Assembly (NCBI RefSeq): GCF_008932115.1
Contig: NZ_CP044543.1
Coordinates: 6,020,501 to 6,084,500, forward strand
Length of the DNA stretch: 64,000 nucleotides
Reading direction: 5' to 3'
DNA from: Bradyrhizobium betae
GTDB taxonomy: Bacteria > Pseudomonadota > Alphaproteobacteria > Rhizobiales > Xanthobacteraceae
Each line of letters begins with the position of its first letter. Position 1 is the first letter of the stretch. The position numbers were made by a program, and so were the translations under genes. Below are positions 46,047 to 52,948 of this stretch, piece after piece. The notes beneath the pieces are model-generated. The model saw only the letters and a program-made list of their open reading frames with translations, searched no databases and had not been told where the DNA came from.

Positions 46047-46451
46047 ATGCAAGTCCAGTCCGAAAGCAAGCCGTACGACGACATCAACATCACGCCGATG
46101 CTCGATCTCGCCTACGTGCTGCTCGTGATCTTCATCATCATGACCACGGCGACCGTGCAGGGCATGAAGGTGAACCTGCCGAAGGCGAGCGCTGCGCCGA
46201 GCCTGGCGCAGCAGACCACCAAGGCGATCACGGTCGCCACCGACGGCAAGCTGTTCCTCGACACCATCCCCGTCACGCTGCCCGAGCTCGAGCAGCGTCT
46301 CGTGCAGCAGCGCGCGTTGACGCCGGAGTTTCCGATCGTCGTGCGCGGCGACAGCCAGACCCCGTACCAGAACGTCGTCGACGTGCTCGATCTGCTCGGC
46401 CGCCTGAACTTCACCCAGGTCGGCATGGCGACCAAGCCATCGGCGCGATGA
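46047..46451 (+). CDS. exbD: ExbD/TolR-type biopolymer transport protein
   Basis: 134-residue inner-membrane protein with one N-terminal membrane segment (18-37) following INITPMLDLAYVLLVIFII. Asp20 is the conserved proton-path residue of ExbD/TolR. The periplasmic part has ITVATDGKLFLD and PIVVRGDSQTPYQNVVDVLD, the standard ExbD folding blocks. It pairs with the upstream ExbB-fusion channel and the TonB encoded next (6-base gap). Confidence 0.95.
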   Translation: MQVQSESKPYDDINITPMLDLAYVLLVIFIIMTTATVQGMKVNLPKASAAPSLAQQTTKAITVATDGKLFLDTIPVTLPELEQRLVQQRALTPEFPIVVRGDSQTPYQNVVDVLDLLGRLNFTQVGMATKPSAR

Positions 46452-46457
46452 GACGGA

Positions 46458-47183
46458 ATGATGGCGTGGGACGACGACAGCAACGACGAGGACGGCGGGC
46501 CGGCATGGCGGCGCTATCTGCTGCTCGGCGTCTCGGCGCTGGTCGTGATCGGGCTGACGACGGGCGTCGTCGTCATGGTGATGAGCGGCGACAAGGATCC
46601 GCCGCGCAAGGTGAACGAGCTTCAGGTGACGATGGTGCTTCCACCGCCGCCGCCTCCGCCACCGCCGCCGCCTCCGCCCGAGCAGCAGCCGGAACAGCAG
46701 CCCGAGCAGAAGGTGATGGAGCAGACGCCGGTCAAGGATGTCGTCGAGGAGAAGCAGGTCGACATTCCCAAGGATGCGCCGCCCGACGCCGGCCCCGATC
46801 CGACGCCGGGACCGCCGGATCTCGGTCTCGGCAACGGGCCGGGCAGCGGCGGTCTGGCACAGGGCAAGGGCCGCGGTGGCGGCGGAGGCGGTGGCAACAG
46901 CCGCTTCGGCTGGTACGCGAGCATCGTGCAGTCGCAGATGGAAGCGGCACTCCAGGCCAACGAGAAGACCCGCTACGCCTCGATGCAGGCGGTGATCCGG
47001 GTCTGGCTCGACGGCTCGGGCAAGGTCAGCCGTGTGCAGCTGTCGCCGTCGACCGGCGACGGCGCGCTGGATGCGACCATTCGAGATCAGGTGATCGGCG
47101 GCATGCGCATGCGCGAGCCGCCGCCGAGGGACATGCCGATGCCGATCATCACCCGCATCACGGCGCGAAGCCGGGCCGGGTGA
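46458..47183 (+). CDS. tonB: TonB-type energy transducer
   Basis: 241-residue protein with one membrane anchor (about 20-42, LLLGVSALVVIGLTTGVVVM), a run of thirteen prolines (about 62-74) with Pro/Gln/Glu repeats, an acidic stretch, a poly-Gly hinge (about 138-146) and a C-terminal TonB domain: MQAVIRVWLDGSGKVSRVQL to PMPIITRITAR. It should carry energy from the ExbB-fusion/ExbD complex to an outer-membrane partner. No TonB-dependent receptor is encoded in the window, so the partner is open: the porin-like protein, the TpsB, or a distant receptor. Confidence 0.9.
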   Translation: MMAWDDDSNDEDGGPAWRRYLLLGVSALVVIGLTTGVVVMVMSGDKDPPRKVNELQVTMVLPPPPPPPPPPPPPEQQPEQQPEQKVMEQTPVKDVVEEKQVDIPKDAPPDAGPDPTPGPPDLGLGNGPGSGGLAQGKGRGGGGGGGNSRFGWYASIVQSQMEAALQANEKTRYASMQAVIRVWLDGSGKVSRVQLSPSTGDGALDATIRDQVIGGMRMREPPPRDMPMPIITRITARSRAG

Positions 47184-47227
47184 TGTCGAGTGACTATGAG
47201 TGAGTTGAGAGCAGAAGAGGTGACGTC

Positions 47228-49054
47228 ATGTGGCGTGAAATGAAAACGCGAAAGCTGACCGCGACGGCTTTGATGCTGATCGCGTGCGCGGCCCCCGCCG
47301 CGGCGCAGGACGACGGCATGCCGCAGGGCAAGCGTCCGACCGTGTCGCGCGACGCGCCGCCATCGTCCAATGCGACGGTCAACCTGATCAACCTGCTCGT
47401 GAAGCAGGGAACGCTCAGCGAGGAGCAGGCGGCCGTGCTGGTCAAGCAGGCCGACGACGAAGCCTATGTCGCCCGCCAGGCCACGCGCGATGCCGCCGCC
47501 AAGGCGGAAGGCGCCGAGAAGAAAGCCACCAGCGCGGCCGACGCGACGTCACCGCCCGGCACCAAGCGCGTCACCTACGTGCCCGAGATCGTCCGGAAGC
47601 AGCTCCGCGAAGAGATCAGGGCCGAGGTGATGGACCGTGCGCACAAGGAAGGCTGGGCCTCGCCGGGCAAATATCCGGAATGGGCGCAACGGATCAGGTT
47701 CTATGGCGATATTCGCGCGCGGTATGAGGGGGATCATTTCCCGGCGGGCAACTCTGGCCTCCTCGAGAACTTCAACGCCATCAACACCGGCAGTCCATTT
47801 CTTGGAGATAACGCCAACGCAATCAATCCATATATTTTTCCGGCTTACAACACCACACAGGATCGCAATCGCTTCCGCTTCCGCGCTCGACTCGGAGCCG
47901 ATGTTGATCTTTTCGATGGCTTCACTGCGGGTCTAAGGATTGCGACCGGCGAGAACAGCTCACCTGTTTCTACCAATCAAACGTTCGGCGGGAACGGCGG
48001 TGACTTCTCGAAATACGCCCTCTGGCTTGATCGCGCCTTCGTCAAGTACCAGCCGGTCCAGGATTTCGTGGCTTCGGTCGGCCGGTTCGACAACCCATTC
48101 TGGTCGCCGACCGATCTGGTCTGGTACAAGGATATCGGCTTCGACGGTTTCGCGATCCAGGCCAAACAGGAAGTTGCCGAGGGCTTTACGCCATTCTTCG
48201 CCGGCGGGGCCTTTCCGGTCTTCAATACCGATCTGAACGCCGGGTTGAATACGTCCGATCTTGCTGGACCGATCAAGTTACCGAGCCGCGACAAATGGCT
48301 GTTCGGTGCGCAAGGCGGCTTCGGCGCGAAGTTCGATCCTGAGACGACCCTCACCATGGCGGTCGCCTACTACGATTTCTCGAACATTCGTGGGCGTCTG
48401 TCCAGCGCGTGCCTTGTCTATACGGCAAGCGATGTCTGCGACACGGATCTGCTCCGCCCATCATTCGCGCAAAAGGGCAATACCTATATGCAGCTGCGCA
48501 ACGTCCCCGTTGTGCTGCCGGTTTCCGCGAAGGACACCGGGACCCTGAACTATCAGTACTACGGTCTGGCGAGCGATTTCCGGCCGGTGGTCGCGAGCGC
48601 TCAGCTTGATTTCGCGCAGTTCAACCCGATTCACATCATCCTCGATGGTGAATACGTCTGGAACACTGCCTTTGATCGATCCGCTGTCGCCGCCGTGGCG
48701 GTGTGGCCCAACAACTTCGCCTCGTCGACAACCGCGGGCGTCCAAGGCCCCTACAACGGGGGCAACCAGGGCTGGCTCGCGCGCATGACCGTCGGCAACA
48801 AGGAGATCAAGCATCTCTGGGATTGGAACGCTCACGTCGGCTACAAATACCTCGAGTCCGACGCGACGGTGGATGCGTTCGTCGATTCCGACTTCGGTCT
48901 CGGCGGCACCAACCTCAAGGGCTACTTCGTCGGCGGCAATGTCGGCCTCGGCGAGAACATCTGGGCCTCGGTGCGCTGGATGAGTGCGAACAACATCGCC
49001 GGCCTGCCTTATGCCGTCGATATCGTTCAGCTCGATCTCAACGCGAGGTTCTGA
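47228..49054 (+). CDS. Large outer-membrane porin-like protein ('putative porin' family)
   Basis: 608-residue outer-membrane protein with a signal peptide ending at about residue 26 (AAPAAAQ). Residues 30-145 include an SLH-like or helical part (TVNLINLLVKQGTLSEEQAA) and a basic/acidic coiled-coil stretch. A barrel follows, with IRFYGDIRARYEGDHFPAGN, FRFRARLGADVDLFDGFTAG and many alternating strands, and it ends DIVQLDLNARF with a terminal Phe. This matches the putative-porin family found near TPS/ExbB/ExbD clusters. The start 47228 has GAAGAGG before it; 47240 is an alternative. It could carry a substrate made or released by the surface system. No plug domain or clear TonB box was seen. Confidence 0.8.
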   Translation: MWREMKTRKLTATALMLIACAAPAAAQDDGMPQGKRPTVSRDAPPSSNATVNLINLLVKQGTLSEEQAAVLVKQADDEAYVARQATRDAAAKAEGAEKKATSAADATSPPGTKRVTYVPEIVRKQLREEIRAEVMDRAHKEGWASPGKYPEWAQRIRFYGDIRARYEGDHFPAGNSGLLENFNAINTGSPFLGDNANAINPYIFPAYNTTQDRNRFRFRARLGADVDLFDGFTAGLRIATGENSSPVSTNQTFGGNGGDFSKYALWLDRAFVKYQPVQDFVASVGRFDNPFWSPTDLVWYKDIGFDGFAIQAKQEVAEGFTPFFAGGAFPVFNTDLNAGLNTSDLAGPIKLPSRDKWLFGAQGGFGAKFDPETTLTMAVAYYDFSNIRGRLSSACLVYTASDVCDTDLLRPSFAQKGNTYMQLRNVPVVLPVSAKDTGTLNYQYYGLASDFRPVVASAQLDFAQFNPIHIILDGEYVWNTAFDRSAVAAVAVWPNNFASSTTAGVQGPYNGGNQGWLARMTVGNKEIKHLWDWNAHVGYKYLESDATVDAFVDSDFGLGGTNLKGYFVGGNVGLGENIWASVRWMSANNIAGLPYAVDIVQLDLNARF

Positions 49055-49056
49055 TC

Positions 49057-49650
49057 ATGCGGCTGCTGAATCTGGCGTCTACTGCCGCATTGGCGTTGAT
49101 GATCTCGTCGGCCGCGCACGCCGACCAGGAAAGCGACCGCCTGCGCGAGGCGCTGCGCAGCGCCACTGCGCAGGCGCGCACCGCCGAAGACCAGCGCGCC
49201 GCGGTTCAGGCCAAGTTGACCGCGGCCGAGCAGGAGCGCGACCGCCTGCGCAAGCAGACCGAAGCCTATCGGGCTCAGGTCAAGGAAGCCGAACAGGCCT
49301 ACCGTCAGGCCGTGAAGGATTTCAACGAGCGCATCGCCGAGCGCGATGAGTCCCTGGAGAAGTGGAAGAGCGCCTATGGCGAGGCGGCAGGCGTCGCGCG
49401 CACCAAGGATGCTGAACGCAGCAAATTCGAAGGCGAGGCCACGACTTGGAAGGCCAGCGCCAAGGCGTGCGAGGCCAGGAACGTGAAGCTCGTCAGGATC
49501 GCCGACGACGCGGTCAAGCAATACGAGAAGATGGACCCGCTGGAGAAGGTGATCCACCACGATCCCGTGATCGGGTTCAAGCGGGTCGAGCATCAGAACG
49601 CCGCCCAGGACTTTCGCGACCAGATCATCGAACAGAAGGCCAAGCCATGA
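49057..49650 (+). CDS. Periplasmic coiled-coil protein of unknown function
   Basis: 197-residue exported protein: a signal peptide (1-22, ISSAAHADQ) and then almost uninterrupted helix-forming, charged sequence (QESDRLREALRSATAQARTA through about residue 115) with heptad Leu/Ala spacing, a long coiled coil. The C-terminal part (MDPLEKVIHHDPVIGFKRVE) is more mixed. It begins 2 bases after the porin stop and overlaps the parvulin start (ATGA), so it is part of the same operon. It might bridge inner and outer-membrane parts; I do not recognise the family. Confidence 0.75.
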   Translation: MRLLNLASTAALALMISSAAHADQESDRLREALRSATAQARTAEDQRAAVQAKLTAAEQERDRLRKQTEAYRAQVKEAEQAYRQAVKDFNERIAERDESLEKWKSAYGEAAGVARTKDAERSKFEGEATTWKASAKACEARNVKLVRIADDAVKQYEKMDPLEKVIHHDPVIGFKRVEHQNAAQDFRDQIIEQKAKP

Positions 49651-50687
49651 ACCGATTCATGACCGGGAATGTCCTCAAGCTCGCGCTGCTGGCTGGCACG
49701 CTGAGCGTCGCCGCCGCTTCACCGCTGCTCGCACAGACCCGCACTCCGCCGCAGCCGGCGGCCCCGCGCGCGACACCCGCGCCGGCCGCTCCCGCTGCGG
49801 CGCAGCCGGCGCCCGCGGCGCAGGACAATGCGGCCGTGAAGGGCGGCGAGATCATCGCTCGCGTCGGCGACAGCGATGTCACGGCGGAGGAGGTGCGCGC
49901 CACCATCCAGCTGCTCGACGGACGCCAGCAGGCGGCGATGGCGCGCGATCCGGCGCTGCTGAGCCAGACCGTGCGCGCGATCCTCGCCAACCGCCTGGTG
50001 CTGAAGGAGGCCGCGGCGAAGAAGTGGGACCAGCAGCCCGCCGTGGTGACCCAGCTCGCCCGCGCCCGCGACACGCTGATCGTCGAAACCTATCTGCAAT
50101 CGGTCACGGCGGTCGGCGATAGCTATCCGGGCGAAGCCGACATCAGAAGCGTTTACGAGGCGAACGCCAGCGCGTTCCTCGTTCCGCGCCGCTTTCGCCT
50201 GGCACAGATCGTGGTCAACCTCGCCAAGGACGCCGACAAGGCGGCCGAGGACACCGCGCGCAGGAAGCTCGACGACATCGTCCGCAAGATCAAGCAGCCC
50301 GGCGCCGAGTTCGGCGCGATCGCGAAGGCATCATCCGAGGATACGGCGACCGCGGGGCGGGAAGGGGAGATCGGCTGGGTCGCCGAGCCCGATATGCGCA
50401 CCGAGATCCGCAGCCAGGTCACCGGCCTGCCGAAGTCGGGCATCAGCGATCCGATCCGGCTCGAGGACGGCTGGCACATCCTGAAGCTGGTGGACACCGA
50501 GGCCTCGCATACGCGGCCGCTGGCGGAGGTGAGGGACGCTCTGGTGCAGCGCATGCGGGCCGAGCGCATCGAGGCCAACCGCCGCGCCTATGTCGCCGAG
50601 CTGTTGAAGCAGTCCCCGCCGGTGGTCAACGAGATCGCGTTGTCCAGATTGCTCGACGCCAAATCCGAGGCTGCGCCGTCGCGCTAG
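49647..50687 (+). CDS. Parvulin-type peptidyl-prolyl isomerase (second copy)
   Basis: 346-residue exported foldase. A signal peptide ends near residue 30 (LLAQT), followed by an Ala/Pro-rich linker to about 62, a helical chaperone region and a PpiC domain at about 180-285 (VPRRFRLAQIVVNLAKDADK, EFGAIAKASSEDTAT, GWHILKLVDTEASH). The start at 49647 overlaps the previous stop (ATGA). Last gene of the TpsB-ExbB-ExbD-TonB-porin operon. It likely helps fold the large barrels or the exoprotein in the periplasm; a parvulin gene is also in the PUMA3-type cluster of P. aeruginosa. Confidence 0.9.
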   Translation: MNRFMTGNVLKLALLAGTLSVAAASPLLAQTRTPPQPAAPRATPAPAAPAAAQPAPAAQDNAAVKGGEIIARVGDSDVTAEEVRATIQLLDGRQQAAMARDPALLSQTVRAILANRLVLKEAAAKKWDQQPAVVTQLARARDTLIVETYLQSVTAVGDSYPGEADIRSVYEANASAFLVPRRFRLAQIVVNLAKDADKAAEDTARRKLDDIVRKIKQPGAEFGAIAKASSEDTATAGREGEIGWVAEPDMRTEIRSQVTGLPKSGISDPIRLEDGWHILKLVDTEASHTRPLAEVRDALVQRMRAERIEANRRAYVAELLKQSPPVVNEIALSRLLDAKSEAAPSR

Positions 50688-50775
50688 TGCGGCAGATTGC
50701 AGATTTGTGTCAGGGAGATTACGGTGCCGAGGCGCTGTCATCCGTTAGCGCGACAATGGTGAATCGTCGGTAAAA

Positions 50776-50793
50776 GTATCATAATTATGGTAC
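50776..50793. promoter_or_regulatory. Candidate operator before the phosphoglycosyltransferase gene
   Basis: GTATCATAATTATGGTAC is palindromic at 14 of 18 positions (two mismatched pairs), lies in an AT-rich island 45-62 bases before the ATG at 50838, and resembles the site at 4877-4894. Confidence 0.4.
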
Positions 50794-50837
50794 AATGCGC
50801 GTGATATCGGGGGCGCGACATCGATCCCGGGGGCGAC

Positions 50838-52298
50838 ATGACCGACCTGACCAATGCGGGTGAAACGACATCGGCATTCGCGAGCCGATCGCGCGTCCGT
50901 CTGGCTATCCCGTTCGGCCTGATCGAGCCCCTGTTCGCGGCACTCGACTGCGCGATCATCGTCGCGGCCGGCGCCATCGGCGGCATCGCCTATCAGCGCG
51001 CGCTCGGCGGCTCTGCCGAGGATGCCTCCTTCTATGCCGGGCTCGGCCTGGTGGCGAGCCTTGCCTATGTGCTGGTGGCGCACTTCCTCGGCCTCTACCG
51101 GCTGAACCGGCTCCTTGACGACGAACGTGACGGCGGACGGGTCTGGGCCGGCTGGTGCCTTGCCGCGCTCGTGCTTGCGGTCGTGCTGTTCCTGTTCAAA
51201 TCGGGCGGGGACACCTCGCGCGGTTCGGTCGTCTGCTTCTTCGCGATCGGCGGCGCCGGCCTCCTCGTGGCGCGCCGGCTCGGAAAACGCGGTCTTCGTT
51301 CGGCACTCGTCGCCGGCACGATCCGCGGCCGCCGCGCGGTGGTGATCGGGACGCAAGGGGAACTGGCGCAGTTCTCCAAGGCCGGTCTGCTCGCCAGGCT
51401 CGGCCTGCACGAGGTCGATCGCATCACCTTGCCGCGGGACGAGGTTACGAAATTCAACCCGTCGGGGGCGAAGCAGCGCGATGACGCGCTGATGAAGCGC
51501 ATCAGGGAGGCTTCCGCCGAAGAGATCGTGCTGGCGGTGTCCTGGGCCGGGCCGCAGGATATCGAAGCCTTGCTCGAGCGGTTGCGCGTGATCCCGCTGC
51601 CGGTGCGGCTGCTGCCGGATCGCGCGGTGTCGACGGTGCTGCGTCACCAGACCTCGATACAGCAGCGGCTCTACATGGTGGAAGTCCAGCCGGCGCCGCT
51701 GTCGACGTTCGATCGCCTGACCAAGCGGCTGCTCGACATCGTCGTCGCGGCGACGTCGCTGGCGCTCCTGACGCCCCCGCTGATCCTCGCCGCGCTCGCG
51801 ATCAAGCTGGAGTCGAAAGGGCCGGTGATCTTCCAGCAGCGCCGCAACGGCTTCAACGGCAAGCCCTTCGTCATCTACAAGCTGCGCAGCATGCGCGTGC
51901 AGGAGGACGGCGGCTCGGTGGTGCAGGCGACCAAGGAGGATCCGCGCGTGACCCGCGTCGGACGCCTGCTCCGTCAAACCAGCATCGACGAGCTGCCGCA
52001 ACTGTTCAACGTGCTCCAGGGCCACATGTCGATCGTCGGGCCGCGTCCGCACGCGCTGGTCCACGACTACGAATACGGTGCCATGATCGCGAACTACGCG
52101 TTTCGCCATCACGTCAAGCCAGGCATTACCGGCTGGGCCCAGGTGCACGGCTATCGGGGCGCCACGCCGCAGCTCGAGCTGATGAAGCAGCGCGTCAATC
52201 TCGATTTATGGTATATCGATAATTGGAGCCTGATACTCGATATCCATATCATGTTCAGGACGGCGTTCGAGCTGATCCGGCCGCGCAACGCCTATTGA
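50838..52298 (+). CDS. Undecaprenyl-phosphate glycosyl-1-phosphate transferase (ExoY/WcaJ-like, PglC-superfamily)
   Basis: 486-residue polytopic enzyme that starts exopolysaccharide repeat-unit synthesis by adding a sugar-1-phosphate to undecaprenyl phosphate. The N-terminal half has membrane segments and a CoA-binding-like domain (WcaJ-type). The C-terminal catalytic domain (about 294-486) has KRLLDIVVAATSLALLTPPL, FQQRRNGFNGKPFVIYKLRS, TSIDELPQLFNVLQGHMSIV, GPRPHA and the C-terminal PRNAY. The length and layout are those of the WcaJ/PssA long form (undecaprenyl-phosphate glucose phosphotransferase type). The first sugar (Glc or Gal) cannot be told. It is preceded by the GTATCA palindrome. 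Confidence 0.93.
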   Translation: MTDLTNAGETTSAFASRSRVRLAIPFGLIEPLFAALDCAIIVAAGAIGGIAYQRALGGSAEDASFYAGLGLVASLAYVLVAHFLGLYRLNRLLDDERDGGRVWAGWCLAALVLAVVLFLFKSGGDTSRGSVVCFFAIGGAGLLVARRLGKRGLRSALVAGTIRGRRAVVIGTQGELAQFSKAGLLARLGLHEVDRITLPRDEVTKFNPSGAKQRDDALMKRIREASAEEIVLAVSWAGPQDIEALLERLRVIPLPVRLLPDRAVSTVLRHQTSIQQRLYMVEVQPAPLSTFDRLTKRLLDIVVAATSLALLTPPLILAALAIKLESKGPVIFQQRRNGFNGKPFVIYKLRSMRVQEDGGSVVQATKEDPRVTRVGRLLRQTSIDELPQLFNVLQGHMSIVGPRPHALVHDYEYGAMIANYAFRHHVKPGITGWAQVHGYRGATPQLELMKQRVNLDLWYIDNWSLILDIHIMFRTAFELIRPRNAY

Positions 52299-52521
52299 CG
52301 TGAACCGTGACGGCGCGTCGCGCGTCTCGGAACGGTCCGAAATAGTTAACATTGGTTCATTTGTCGGCTCGCCCGGGAGTCAGCTCGTCGGTCGCGGTGC
52401 GGCCGTCGGTTGCCCGTTCCGACAATCATGGATACAGGAGACTCCGTGGGCCTATTGAAAAGGTTCACGATTCGCGCTTACTAAGCCCGGGCTGGCGCAA
52501 TTCGGGCCGAGGGGACCCAAT

Positions 52522-52887
52522 ATGGTTGGCAAGAGGCATGCCTCCGACGAGATTTCGGCCAAGCTGGCGCAGGCCAACGAACTCGCGGCCAAAGGCAAGA
52601 CCCAGCGCGAGATCTCCAAGGCGCTCGGCGTCAGCATCATGACCTACCATCGCTGGAAGAAGATGCTCAAATCTTCACCGGCCGTGGATCATGGGCGCCG
52701 CGCGATCGAAAGCGTGCCGCGCGCGGCGGCTGCCGATGCAAGTTCCGAAGAGACGATCAGGCGGCTGGAGCTCGAGAATGCGCAATTGCGTCGCCTCGTC
52801 ACCGACATGCTGCTCGAAAAGCTGAAATACGAAGAGGAACTGCGGGCACGGCAGGGCTCGCGGATGCGGCGCCCAGACAACGGCTGA
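52522..52887 (+). CDS. Stand-alone IS3-OrfA-like HTH/leucine-zipper protein
   Basis: 121-residue DNA-binding-like protein. Residues 5-52 (ASDEISAKLAQANELAAKGK, TQREISKALGVSIMTYHRWK) match the transposase-8 type HTH of IS3-family OrfA. Residues 75-108 (EETIRRLELENAQLRRLVTD, MLLEKLKYEEEL) are the usual zipper. There is no OrfB, no inverted repeats and no target duplication around it, so it is probably a domesticated regulator and not an active insertion sequence. It lies between the phosphoglycosyltransferase gene and the convergent Wzc-like gene. A role in exopolysaccharide control is inferred from position only. Confidence 0.75.
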   Translation: MVGKRHASDEISAKLAQANELAAKGKTQREISKALGVSIMTYHRWKKMLKSSPAVDHGRRAIESVPRAAAADASSEETIRRLELENAQLRRLVTDMLLEKLKYEEELRARQGSRMRRPDNG

Positions 52888-52903
52888 CGATTGCTGTTCT
52901 GAG

Positions 52904-52947
52904 GCGTTTTCTTCGCGCGAACCGGTATCCACTTCGCTCGAAAACGC
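52904..52947. repeat. Dispersed palindromic element (GCGTTTTC...GAAAACGC)
   Basis: The arms GCGTTTTCTTCGCGCGAA and TTCGCTCGAAAACGC with ACCGGTATCCAC-type centre form a partial hairpin between the convergent HTH gene and the Wzc-like gene stop. I recognise it as a very common intergenic palindrome in Bradyrhizobiaceae. It may serve as a shared 3' end. Confidence 0.75.
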
Positions 52948-52948
52948 T

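Noticed and set aside
52522..52887. Complete insertion sequence of the IS3 family
   Set aside because: Only an OrfA-like gene; no OrfB, terminal inverted repeats or target duplication seen.
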